Source: Candidatus Dadabacteria bacterium (lineage in GTDB: Bacteria; J088). From it: a stretch of DNA of 20,859 nucleotides. Below the pieces are notes generated by a model. That model ran no database searches and was not told where the DNA came from. It saw only the letters and a program-made list of their open reading frames with translations. The position numbers were made by a program, and so were the translations under genes. This document shows, piece by piece, positions 14,347-20,859 of the stretch. Numbering within the stretch: the first letter of the stretch is position 1; each line of letters begins with the position of its first letter. Location of the stretch: the NCBI GenBank assembly GCA_003695505.1, contig RFIY01000217.1, positions 1 through 20,859 on the forward strand, in the 5' to 3' direction.

Positions 14347-17111
14347 TTCGTTTGTGGGTACTTGCGATCGCAGCGGCGTTGCTGGCGCCACGTTCGGCCG
14401 AGGCCGTCGGTGCACGTCTGAACTGCCCCGATTCGAGCCTGTCCGCGCGGATCGATCAGATCCTGCGGCGTTTCCCCGAACGCCTGGATTCGGACCAGAT
14501 GAATTTTGTTGTTCGGCGTCTGATGCTGTTGCGCGAGGTGCGGAACGTGACCGCCGAGGTCGGCAGTGACGGTCTGATCACGCTGGACGTATCTGTACGT
14601 CCGGTCATTCGGTCGATCGAGTATGAGATCGTCGACGGCGTATTCTGGGAGCGGGACCTGCTTGCTGAGCAAGCAGATGAATGGGAACTGCCGATGCGAT
14701 ACGATCAGGCGGTGACGCTCGAGATCGCCGACCGCGCACGGCAGACATTGATCGCCGAAGGCTTTCGTGACGCAGTTGCGACGCCGATACTCGAACAGAC
14801 AGGTGGTTCCTCCAGGCGTCTGCGTGTGCGTCTGCTGCGGGGACCTCAATACAAGATCGAGCGGCTGGATGTCGGTGGAGCCTCGTCGCGTCCACGCAGC
14901 GTGCGACTAGTCGGACGCACCTGGACGGATCGCGCCGTCGAGGCTGCCGCGGAATCGTGGGCCCAGCGTCTGCATGAGCAGGGCTATCTGGATGCAGCCG
15001 TACGCATCCTGTGCCACGCGACCGGCAGCGGCGTCGCACGCTGTGCTGCGCAGGTCGATCGCGGGCCGTTGACCGAGATCGTCTTCGTCGGCAATCGTAC
15101 ATTTGGTACGGCAGATCTGCTGGATGTGCTGGCACTCGACAATGGTCGACGGTACGACGCAGCCGACCTGGCGGGGCTTGGCGATTTGCTGGAGGACTTT
15201 TACACCGCGCAGGGCTTCTACGGCGTGCAGGTGACGACGACGATCGACGACCATGGAGACAGTCTGCGTATCGCGTCTTTCCACATTGCGGAGGGGGAGC
15301 GGGCCCGGTTTGTCGGGGTGCGTGTGCAGGGCGTGCCCGAATCGTACGCTGCCGATGTTTCGGATGTCCTTCAGATTTCGGCACGGCGTCTGGACGTGTT
15401 TTTCAGAGGTAAGGAACGCACGGTCGATGGCGGTGCCAGATCCGAGGAAGTCGACCGGCTTGCCGCATGGTTTCGGGAACAGGGGTATCTCGACGCCGAA
15501 GTAGACGATCTCGGGCTGACGGTAGCCGGCGGGCGCGCGTGGTGGGAGATTCGTGTCCGTCCAGGGGCGCGCGTGTTTCTCGGCGACGTGACGATCATCG
15601 GTGAGGCGCCGGGGCTGTCGGACGCGCTCGCAGTCATCAGACCCGGTGATGTCGCTCGTCCGGCAGAGATCGAGTCGGCGGTACGCGGGTGGCTCAACGA
15701 GATGCGGTCGGACGGCTACCTGGAAGCGCGCGCGCGGATCGCGCTTCAACGTGCCGCGCGGGACGAACTGATTGTCCGGGTCATTGCGGAGCGGGGGCCC
15801 AGATATTACATTGCCGATGTCGCCGTTGATGGTTTGTTGCGTACCGACGAACGCGCTGTGCTCGGGGTGCTACCGATGCGCGCTGGCGACGTTGCCGAGG
15901 ATGGACAACTTCAGGAAGCGAGGCGGATTCTGATCGAGCGACGCGTCTTCGGGCGCGTCGACGCCGCGTGGGAGCTGATCGACCCGGCCACCGGATGGGT
16001 CACGCCGCTCATTACGGTGAGCGAGCGCAATGCCGGAGAAGTCGAGTTTGGTGTCCTGTTCACGACCGAGGAAGGGCTTGGGTTCGACCTGCGCCTTGCA
16101 CACAACCGCATCGGGGGCGTCTTTCGTGGCCTCCAGTTGATTGGATCGGTGCTCTATCAACCCCAGGATTACCTGACGGGCGCAATCTTTCGCGAACCAC
16201 CCTGGCTGACTCGCTGGTCATTACGCTACCGTGAGCCGATTCCGGCGCGGTTTCCGGTCTTTGGCGATATGACCGGAACCCTTGAGCTCAACCGCAATGA
16301 TCGCGACATCGACTGGCTGACCTACAATGCGGCCGTGGGGCCAACATTCGAGCCGTTGAAGAACCTGAACGTCAACCTCTCGTATGTCTACGAGTGGTTT
16401 CAGGTGCTGAAGGTCAAGAAGTATCCACTTCTGGCCGCAGGTGTTGCCGTGACCGACCAGGTCGACCGCCTCGCAGGGCTGCGCCTGACGGCACTATGGG
16501 ACAACTTTGACAATCGCTTCGACCCGCGGAACGGCGTCGGTGCGTTTCAGGAAGCGCAGGTTCTGGATTCAGTCCTTGGCGGCGAGCACCGTCTGCTGCG
16601 TTATGAGGCAAATGTCCGGATGCTCAGGCAGACGCGGGGACGAATTGGCTTCTGGAGCAGCTTGCGCGGCGGCGTCATCTCGGCCTGGTCGTCCGAGGTT
16701 CCACGCCTGCGAACGAAGGTCTTTCGACTCGGCGGATCCTCGAGCGTACGGGGATACGCACGAGATTCCGTGTCACCGTACACGTCCGAGGATGCCCGGG
16801 ACGGCAGCACGATCGTCGACGACAACGGTCAACCGATCGCGGTCGCAACCGGTGGGCGGTGGTTCGTCAACGGGCAGGGCGAGACGCGGGTATTGCTGAC
16901 CGATTCGCTGGACCTGGCGCTGTTTCTGGATGCGGCGACGATCACGGGGTTCGATGGCCAGCGCGTCAACGCGGCCGGTACGGGTGCCGGGATGCTCTAC
17001 CATACACCGGCCGGCCCGATCCGGCTCGACGTTGGCCGCCGTCTCATCGACCTGCCAACGGACACCGGCGGCGATTTTCGCGTCCACTTTTACGTCCTGA
17101 CCACCTTTTGA
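14343..17111 (+). CDS. Omp85-superfamily outer-membrane protein, TamA/BamA-like
   Basis: This is a 16-stranded-type outer-membrane barrel with periplasmic POTRA domains, probably the partner of the upstream TamB. The product is 922 residues. A signal peptide at 1-21 ends in SAEA. POTRA-like units follow at about 89-168, 169-240, 242-318, 321-408, 411-485 and 488-560, with perhaps a partial one at 45-88. Clear units include LTEIVFVGNRTFGTADLLD and YYIADVAVDGLLRTDERAVL. The barrel runs from about 565 to 922 and carries the loop-6 motif SSSVRGY (Arg803). It ends in a C-terminal Phe, as the family requires. E. coli TamA has three POTRA domains and BamA five, so this protein is expanded. The GTG start at 14343 overlaps the tamB stop (GTGA). 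Linkage to tamB favours a TamA role over BamA, so I leave the symbol open. Confidence 0.93.
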   Translation: MIRLWVLAIAAALLAPRSAEAVGARLNCPDSSLSARIDQILRRFPERLDSDQMNFVVRRLMLLREVRNVTAEVGSDGLITLDVSVRPVIRSIEYEIVDGVFWERDLLAEQADEWELPMRYDQAVTLEIADRARQTLIAEGFRDAVATPILEQTGGSSRRLRVRLLRGPQYKIERLDVGGASSRPRSVRLVGRTWTDRAVEAAAESWAQRLHEQGYLDAAVRILCHATGSGVARCAAQVDRGPLTEIVFVGNRTFGTADLLDVLALDNGRRYDAADLAGLGDLLEDFYTAQGFYGVQVTTTIDDHGDSLRIASFHIAEGERARFVGVRVQGVPESYAADVSDVLQISARRLDVFFRGKERTVDGGARSEEVDRLAAWFREQGYLDAEVDDLGLTVAGGRAWWEIRVRPGARVFLGDVTIIGEAPGLSDALAVIRPGDVARPAEIESAVRGWLNEMRSDGYLEARARIALQRAARDELIVRVIAERGPRYYIADVAVDGLLRTDERAVLGVLPMRAGDVAEDGQLQEARRILIERRVFGRVDAAWELIDPATGWVTPLITVSERNAGEVEFGVLFTTEEGLGFDLRLAHNRIGGVFRGLQLIGSVLYQPQDYLTGAIFREPPWLTRWSLRYREPIPARFPVFGDMTGTLELNRNDRDIDWLTYNAAVGPTFEPLKNLNVNLSYVYEWFQVLKVKKYPLLAAGVAVTDQVDRLAGLRLTALWDNFDNRFDPRNGVGAFQEAQVLDSVLGGEHRLLRYEANVRMLRQTRGRIGFWSSLRGGVISAWSSEVPRLRTKVFRLGGSSSVRGYARDSVSPYTSEDARDGSTIVDDNGQPIAVATGGRWFVNGQGETRVLLTDSLDLALFLDAATITGFDGQRVNAAGTGAGMLYHTPAGPIRLDVGRRLIDLPTDTGGDFRVHFYVLTTF

Positions 17112-17143
17112 CGATGGTGGTCGGGGCGCCGGAGCGTTTGCGG

Positions 17144-17149
17144 TACAAT
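17144..17149 (+). promoter_or_regulatory. Candidate -10 box for the tRNA cluster
   Basis: TACAAT at 17144-17149 lies about 50 bases before the first tRNA and just after the Omp85 stop. No good -35 is seen at 16-18 bases. A TTGACG at 17108-17113 is too far away. The tRNAs could also be read from the upstream operon. Confidence 0.35.
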
Positions 17150-17197
17150 ATCAAGTTCATTGGCGCGGCCGATGGGCTGTGAACCAGACAAGTTTTC

Positions 17198-17285
17198 GGA
17201 CAGGTGGCCGAGCGGCCGAAGGCGCACGCCTGGAACGCGTGTAGGGGGCAACTCCTCGTGGGTTCAAATCCCACCCTGTCCGCCA
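17198..17285 (+). tRNA. tRNA-Ser (anticodon GGA)
   Basis: The acceptor arm GGACAGG (17198-17204) pairs with CCTGTCC (17275-17281), followed by discriminator G and an encoded CCA. The D-arm GTGGCCGAG, a long variable arm and the T-loop GGGTTCAAATCCC mark a class II tRNA. The anticodon GGA at 17232-17234 lies in the loop CTGGAAC, so it reads UCC and UCU serine codons. Confidence 0.97.
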
Positions 17286-17350
17286 GATTTTTGCCCGCGA
17301 TTCAACCGAAAAAGGATCGCACGGGCGGATCTTTGATGTTTGCAGAGTCC

Positions 17351-17436
17351 GGACAGGTGGCCGAGTGGACGAAGGCGCTTGACTCGAAATCAAGTGTGCG
17401 CTTTGCGTACCGTGGGTTCGAATCCCACCCTGTCCG
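17351..17436 (+). tRNA. tRNA-Ser (anticodon CGA)
   Basis: The acceptor arm GGACAGG (17351-17357) pairs with CCTGTCC (17429-17435), then discriminator G. The anticodon stem CTTGA/TCAAG encloses CTCGAAA, with CGA at 17385-17387 reading UCG. The variable arm is long, as expected for serine. The sequence after the discriminator is CAC, so the terminal CCA is not encoded, unlike the two tRNAs next to it. The acceptor arm is the same as in the tRNA-Ser just upstream, and the T arm differs from it by one base. Confidence 0.97.
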
Positions 17437-17489
17437 CACATTTTTGCCGACGGCGATACCTGCGTCGCCAGTCGGGTACATCGTTGGCA

Positions 17490-17566
17490 CGGGGCGTAGC
17501 GCAGCCTGGTAGCGCATCTGCTTTGGGAGCAGAGGGTCGCTGGTTCGAATCCAGTCGCCCCGACCA
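17490..17566 (+). tRNA. tRNA-Pro (anticodon TGG)
   Basis: The acceptor arm CGGGGCG (17490-17496) pairs with CGCCCCG (17556-17562), followed by A and an encoded CCA. The anticodon loop TTTGGGA has TGG at 17524-17526 between TCTGC and GCAGA. The T-arm TGGTTCGAATCCA is canonical. This isoacceptor reads CCA and, by wobble or modification, other proline codons. Confidence 0.97.
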
Positions 17567-17573
17567 TGGTTCG

Positions 17574-17602
17574 GGCCGGATCCTTCGGGGTCCGGCCGTT
17601 TT
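17574..17602 (+). terminator. Intrinsic terminator after the tRNA cluster
   Basis: A 10-pair stem (17574-17583 with 17588-17597, one T-G wobble) closes a TTCG tetraloop. It is followed by GTTTTC. It starts eight bases after the end of tRNA-Pro. This is a textbook Rho-independent terminator and separates the tRNA unit from the ftsB unit. Confidence 0.88.
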
Positions 17603-17651
17603 CATTTCGCTGGATGATGGCGATTTTGTGCAGGGTCGCTGGCGTCGCGCC

Positions 17652-17701
17652 GTGAGCGGCATGCACATCCATGCCGCTCACCCGTCATTTCGATATAGAA
17701 T
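17652..17701 (+). promoter_or_regulatory. Perfect 12-base inverted repeat next to a candidate -10 box
   Basis: GTGAGCGGCATG at 17652-17663 and CATGCCGCTCAC at 17670-17681 are exact inverted repeats with a 6-base spacer. A TAGAAT at 17696-17701 (5 of 6 consensus) follows. The right arm lies where the -35 box would be, and no -35 box is recognisable. This could be an operator or activator site for the ftsB unit. The absence of a T-run on either side argues against a terminator. The rest of 17603-17832 shows nothing else I can name. Confidence 0.45.
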
Positions 17702-17832
17702 TAACGTAGCCGCCAATTTTGTTGCCGACAGGATACGGGTTCGACCCTTGCCACAGATCGAAGTGTACGTCATTCGCGACGCGTTCGCCAAAGCGGCGAT
17801 GGCCGAACCGCATCCACCACGGGGCGCCCTCC

Positions 17833-18132
17833 GTGGGTGAGAACGCCAGCAAGGGAAAGCGCCTGCCCTGGGGCCCGCTGTTGTGGCTGCTGGCCGTGGC
17901 CGTCGTCATCTATGCCGCATTCGGCCCGTCGGGCTGGCGTGAGGTTCAGCGGCTGCACCAGGAACGGTTACAACTCGAGGAACGAATATCCGAACTTGAA
18001 GAGGAAAACCGGCGTCTGAAGTCCCAGCTGGACCGGCTCGAACACGATCCCGTCTTTCTTGAGCAGCTAGCCAGAGAAAAACTCGGCATGGTCTATCCCG
18101 ATGAGCGCATCGTCATCGTCCCGTCAAAGTAA
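17833..18132 (+). CDS. ftsB: FtsB/DivIC-type septum formation initiator
   Basis: FtsB is a bitopic inner-membrane protein that joins FtsL and FtsQ in the divisome. The product is 99 residues, the usual size. It has a short cytoplasmic N-terminus, one membrane segment at about 13-29 (PLLWLLAVAVVIYAAFG) and a coiled coil at about 36-70 (QERLQLEERISELEEENRRL). The closing motif EQLAREKLGMVYPDE is characteristic of the septum-initiator family. The start is taken as GTG at 17833. The open frame continues upstream to 17719, but that stretch is not conserved-looking and a longer N-terminus would be atypical. The diguanylate cyclase gene begins inside the last 32 bases. The gene is not next to eno or ispD, its common neighbours in Gammaproteobacteria. 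Confidence 0.88.
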   Translation: MGENASKGKRLPWGPLLWLLAVAVVIYAAFGPSGWREVQRLHQERLQLEERISELEEENRRLKSQLDRLEHDPVFLEQLAREKLGMVYPDERIVIVPSK

Positions 18133-19945
18133 GCGCAAGGCGCACTGGGGGCGGCGTCTGCGTTTGTTTGGCCGTCGGGTCGCGCCGTGGCTCGGCGGTG
18201 GTGCGGTCGTGGGGCTGATGGTGGTTGCGTTTCCGCCTGTTGCCGCGAGGATGCCGCGTGCGCTTCATCTTGCAGCGATGATGGCCGCGGGGGCACTGGC
18301 CGGCTTCGCCTGGTGGCTGCGCGAGTGGTCGCTTGCCAGGGAGGCCTCAGCACATGCCGGGGATCGGCCGCGTCTCGTCCATGCCGCACCCGAAGGGATT
18401 GCGACGCTCTCACCGGCGGCGCGTCACGAACGACAGCGTACACGCGAGGCTCTGCTGAGAGGACGTTTGCAGGGCATCGTCAGCACCCTCAGGCACATCC
18501 TGTCGGCGCACGCTGCGGTGCTCTATGTCCAGAACGAGCGGGGCGAACTGGAGCTCGTATGTCACAGTGCGACCGATGAAGCACTCGTCGTGCCCGTCCT
18601 CGATGGCAAGCCGGGCGTGGTGCACTGGGCCTTTCGTCATGCGGAACCCTTCAGCGCGATGGAGCTTGGGCGATCCGTCAGCGGCATCGAATATTACTCT
18701 ATGGATCAGGGAATTCGCAGCCTCGTGGCTGTGCCCGTGTTGCGGCAGGAGGCCAGTGTCGGTGTGCTGGCCGTGGATTCTCGCGAGGTGCAGGCGTTTA
18801 CCGGGGATGAGTATGTTTATGTCCTGGAGTCGACGGCCATGCAGATTGCCAACTGGCTCGATCGCGATGCCGAGCAGGCCGACGCCGAAGAGGAGCTGGC
18901 GCAGTGGCGAGCATTTTTTGCGGCGGCCCAGCGGCTTCAGGCTATCGATGAGGTCGGCTCGGCCGTGGATTATGCCCTGGAGCTGGTGGACACAGTCGTG
19001 GATGCTGATCTCGTCGTGCTGTGCGAGGCCGTGCCCGGTCAACGCAGTTTCGTGATCCGCGGTGCGGCGGGAAGAACCTTCGGCGTCGAGTCCGATACCG
19101 GTTTTGCGGCGGATGAGAGCTGGCTGGGGCTTTCGCTGGAGCGCGGCTTCGTGCAGCGAATTGGCGATCTGTCGCGCCGCAAGGCCGGTTTGCCTCTGAT
19201 TTGTCGCGGTGATGGCATTCCCGATCAGGGTTCGGTTGTGGCGATCCCGGTCGACCGCCGCGATGGCGATGCTACGCCGGGCGGAGGTTTGCTTCTCTGG
19301 TCGCACCGTGCGGACATGTTTTCGGCCGCGGAAACCAGCATGCTCGAACAGCTCATGGCACCATTCTCGCTGGCGTGGTCACGTGTCCGCGTGACCGAAC
19401 AACTGCGTCAGATGGCAACCAGAGACGCACTGACCGGATTGAACAACCGGCGTGTTGCAAACGAACATTTCGAAGCTGAGCGACGCCGCGCCCTGCGCAC
19501 GGGAAAACCGCTGGCGGCGATTCTTTTCGACGTCGACCATTTCAAACGCGTCAATGACACCTGGGGGCACGACGTCGGCGACGATGTGCTACGGAACGTG
19601 GCCCGGGTGTTGCGCGAAAGTGTCCGCGAAACAGACCTGCCGGCGCGATACGGTGGTGAGGAGTTCTTTGTTGTACTTCCCGAGACGGACATCGACGGTG
19701 CAAGGCGGCTGGCCGAACGCATTCGCAAGCGCCTGGAAAAGTCTCGCGTGCCCCTGAAGAATGGGAAATTTCTGCAGGTGACGGCGAGTTTTGGCGTCGC
19801 GGTGTTCGATCCATCGCTCAACCCGGAAGAAGGGCTTACTGGCGTGGCCAAGCGTGCAGATCTGGCGCTTTATGCGGCCAAGGAAGGTGGACGCAATCAG
19901 GTACGGATCGCGGATGATGCCGACCATCCGCTGGCGGCGTTATGA
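18101..19945 (+). CDS. Membrane-anchored GAF-GAF-GGDEF diguanylate cyclase
   Basis: This enzyme probably makes cyclic di-GMP from two GTP. The product is 614 residues. Two hydrophobic helices lie at about 28-48 and 53-73, with almost no loop between them. A first GAF-like domain spans about 115-255 (LYVQNERGELELVCHSATDE, LVAVPVLRQEASVGVLAVDS) and a second about 275-430. The GGDEF domain spans 436-603, beginning RDALTGLNNRR. The active-site motif is GGEEF at 518-522. An inhibitory I-site RETD (509-512) sits five residues upstream, so feedback inhibition by c-di-GMP is likely. ILFDVDHFKRVNDTWGHDVGD supplies the metal-binding region. The ATG at 18101 lies within ftsB; a downstream TTG at 18166 would remove the overlap. 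The stop overlaps the next gene's ATG. Catalytic residues are intact, so activity is expected. Confidence 0.93.
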   Translation: MSASSSSRQSKRKAHWGRRLRLFGRRVAPWLGGGAVVGLMVVAFPPVAARMPRALHLAAMMAAGALAGFAWWLREWSLAREASAHAGDRPRLVHAAPEGIATLSPAARHERQRTREALLRGRLQGIVSTLRHILSAHAAVLYVQNERGELELVCHSATDEALVVPVLDGKPGVVHWAFRHAEPFSAMELGRSVSGIEYYSMDQGIRSLVAVPVLRQEASVGVLAVDSREVQAFTGDEYVYVLESTAMQIANWLDRDAEQADAEEELAQWRAFFAAAQRLQAIDEVGSAVDYALELVDTVVDADLVVLCEAVPGQRSFVIRGAAGRTFGVESDTGFAADESWLGLSLERGFVQRIGDLSRRKAGLPLICRGDGIPDQGSVVAIPVDRRDGDATPGGGLLLWSHRADMFSAAETSMLEQLMAPFSLAWSRVRVTEQLRQMATRDALTGLNNRRVANEHFEAERRRALRTGKPLAAILFDVDHFKRVNDTWGHDVGDDVLRNVARVLRESVRETDLPARYGGEEFFVVLPETDIDGARRLAERIRKRLEKSRVPLKNGKFLQVTASFGVAVFDPSLNPEEGLTGVAKRADLALYAAKEGGRNQVRIADDADHPLAAL

Positions 19946-20538
19946 GAGGCGTACTGGCGATTTGTGCCTTGCTGCTGATCGCCGGGGCGCCGGCAGTGGA
20001 GGCGGCGCCTCTGCCGGATCGGCTGTTCAGTGGCGCCGCTGTCGCCGGCCCGATCGTGATCACACGGTACGACGTCTATGTCGAAGCTGTCATCAGCGCA
20101 GCATCGGACGGATATCGCTTCGAGGTTCCGCCCAATCGTGCGCTGATGCTGGATGCGTTGCGAGCGCGGTTGACACGCACGGCGATCCTCGATGCAGTGC
20201 GTGCGCGAGGCGACATCGTTTCGAGTCGGGAAGACCGGGAGCGTCTGCGGCGGTACCTGTTGCGGGCCTACGGCGGGCGCATCGAGGAATTCGTCCGACA
20301 GACGGGCATCAGCGAGCGGCGATTTGAAGCCGAGGTGCGTGAACGGACGTTGGCGCAGGCATGGATTCGAACCCTCGCCGCAACGTCGGGTGGTGGAAAC
20401 GAGGAGCTGGCGCGCCTTGATCGCGTTCGTCAGGCGATCGAACGAGTACGGTCACGGTACTTTGAACGTTACCCCGTCGAGATCGTAGATCCAGAACTGG
20501 CTGACGCATTGCCGTTTCCTTCGTTTGCCTCAGAGTGA
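19942..20538 (+). CDS. Secreted SurA-N-like protein lacking a PPIase domain
   Basis: This is probably a periplasmic protein. The product is 198 residues, with a signal peptide at 1-21 (VLAICALLLIAGAPAVEA). The mature part recalls the N-terminal chaperone domain of SurA/PrsA-type isomerases. VAGPIVITRYDVYVEAV stands where those have VNxxxITxxDV. A helical stretch with LRARLTRTAILDAVRARGD follows, then EEFVRQTGISERRFEAEVRE. No parvulin domain follows; the protein ends after a short helix and tail. The ATG overlaps the diguanylate cyclase stop as ATGA, implying coupled translation. The SurA resemblance is by pattern only and could be wrong; a generic secreted helical protein is the alternative. 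Confidence 0.6.
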   Translation: MRGVLAICALLLIAGAPAVEAAPLPDRLFSGAAVAGPIVITRYDVYVEAVISAASDGYRFEVPPNRALMLDALRARLTRTAILDAVRARGDIVSSREDRERLRRYLLRAYGGRIEEFVRQTGISERRFEAEVRERTLAQAWIRTLAATSGGGNEELARLDRVRQAIERVRSRYFERYPVEIVDPELADALPFPSFASE

Positions 20539-20592
20539 TTCGCTGCAGATCCGCGTTTGCCGGATCCGATGTTTGCGAGCCAGAATGGAACG

Positions 20593-20859
20593 ATGATCGA
20601 AGCACGCAAGAATCAGCATATCGATATCGTTTTGCAGCAGGACATCGAGCACCGCGGCGGATCACTGCTCGATTGTGTTGAACTGATCCATCAGAGCCTG
20701 CCGGAACTCGACCTGGACGAGATCGACCTGTCGGTACGACTGTTTGGCCGCACAGTCGCGTCTCCGCTGATGATCGCCGGAATGACCGGAGGGTCGGACC
20801 GTGCCGGGGACATCAATCGGCGCCTGGCCGCGATCGCTCAGCGGCATGCGACCACGCTC
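20593..20859 (+). CDS. fni: Type 2 isopentenyl-diphosphate delta-isomerase, 5' part
   Basis: This FMN- and NAD(P)H-dependent enzyme interconverts isopentenyl and dimethylallyl diphosphate in isoprenoid synthesis. Only the first 89 residues are in the window, and the frame is open at the right edge. The family's N-terminal RKxxH motif is seen as RKNQH (residues 5-9). It is followed by LIHQSLPELDLDEIDLSV and the FMN-site phrase SPLMIAGMTGGSD, with INRRLAAIAQ after it. These phrases match the Fni type rather than the Nudix type 1 isomerase. The start is ATG at 20593; an in-frame ATG at 20569 would add eight residues and cannot be excluded. It follows the SurA-N-like gene after a 54-base gap and may be part of the same transcript. 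Confidence 0.9.
   Translation, partial: MIEARKNQHIDIVLQQDIEHRGGSLLDCVELIHQSLPELDLDEIDLSVRLFGRTVASPLMIAGMTGGSDRAGDINRRLAAIAQRHATTL

Noticed and set aside
17157-17681. Minus-strand ORFs containing [19 protein letters not shown] and WDLNPRG
   Set aside because: These are antisense translations of the three tRNA genes. The same phrases appear widely as spurious database proteins. The plus-strand ORFs through the tRNAs are rejected for the same reason.
17700-17780. Possible additional tRNA suggested by a GGGTTCGACCC segment
   Set aside because: No acceptor, D-arm or anticodon arm can be assembled around it on either strand.
20539-20592. Six-base inverted repeat GATCCG/CGGATC between the SurA-N-like gene and fni
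   Set aside because: It is short and lacks a T-run, so it is not a supportable terminator.

Overview
The window is GC-rich, gene-dense DNA from a Gram-negative, double-membrane bacterium. I see an OmpA-family outer-membrane protein, a TamB/Omp85 pair and a SurA-like periplasmic protein. The mix of features most resembles the old Deltaproteobacteria, perhaps Myxococcota. These are GatCA, a type 2 isopentenyl-diphosphate isomerase, a long TPR protein with acidic linkers and an ExeA-like ATPase relative. The taxon is an inference from gene content and was not tested. There is no sign of phage, transposon, CRISPR or other recent transfer, and strand usage is orderly: only gatCA is on the minus strand.

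Layout. 1-1563 (minus): gatC-gatA, a coupled amidotransferase pair running off the left edge. 1564-1887: divergent intergenic region. 1888-5034: a composite envelope protein with signal peptide, DPAD repeats, Pro/Ala-rich linker, predicted beta-barrel, four carboxypeptidase-regulatory-like domains and an OmpA C-terminal domain. 5143-5715: elongation factor P with a structured leader. 5880-10191: a two-gene module of a 776-residue TPR protein and a degenerate ExeA-like ATPase with a very long acidic tail containing exact 22-residue repeats. 10197-17111: yacG, then tamB and a large Omp85/TamA-like barrel protein with overlapping reading frames. 17198-17602: tRNA-Ser(GGA), tRNA-Ser(CGA), tRNA-Pro(TGG) and a strong intrinsic terminator. 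17833-20859: an ftsB-like gene, a GAF-GAF-GGDEF diguanylate cyclase, a SurA-N-like secreted protein and the start of fni, closely packed and partly overlapping.

How they fit together. Much of the window serves the cell envelope. The TamB/Omp85 pair probably moves lipids or assembles outer-membrane proteins. The OmpA-type protein probably links the outer membrane to peptidoglycan, the SurA-like protein may chaperone proteins in the periplasm, and FtsB acts in septation. Translation genes (gatCA, efp, tRNAs) are interspersed. The least explained part is the TPR protein plus pseudo-ATPase pair at 5880-10191. The ATPase has lost the Walker A lysine and the Walker B glutamate, and it carries about a dozen acidic DLDxLL-like motifs. 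It looks like a scaffold or multivalent docking protein rather than an enzyme, and it is the best candidate here for an undescribed system.
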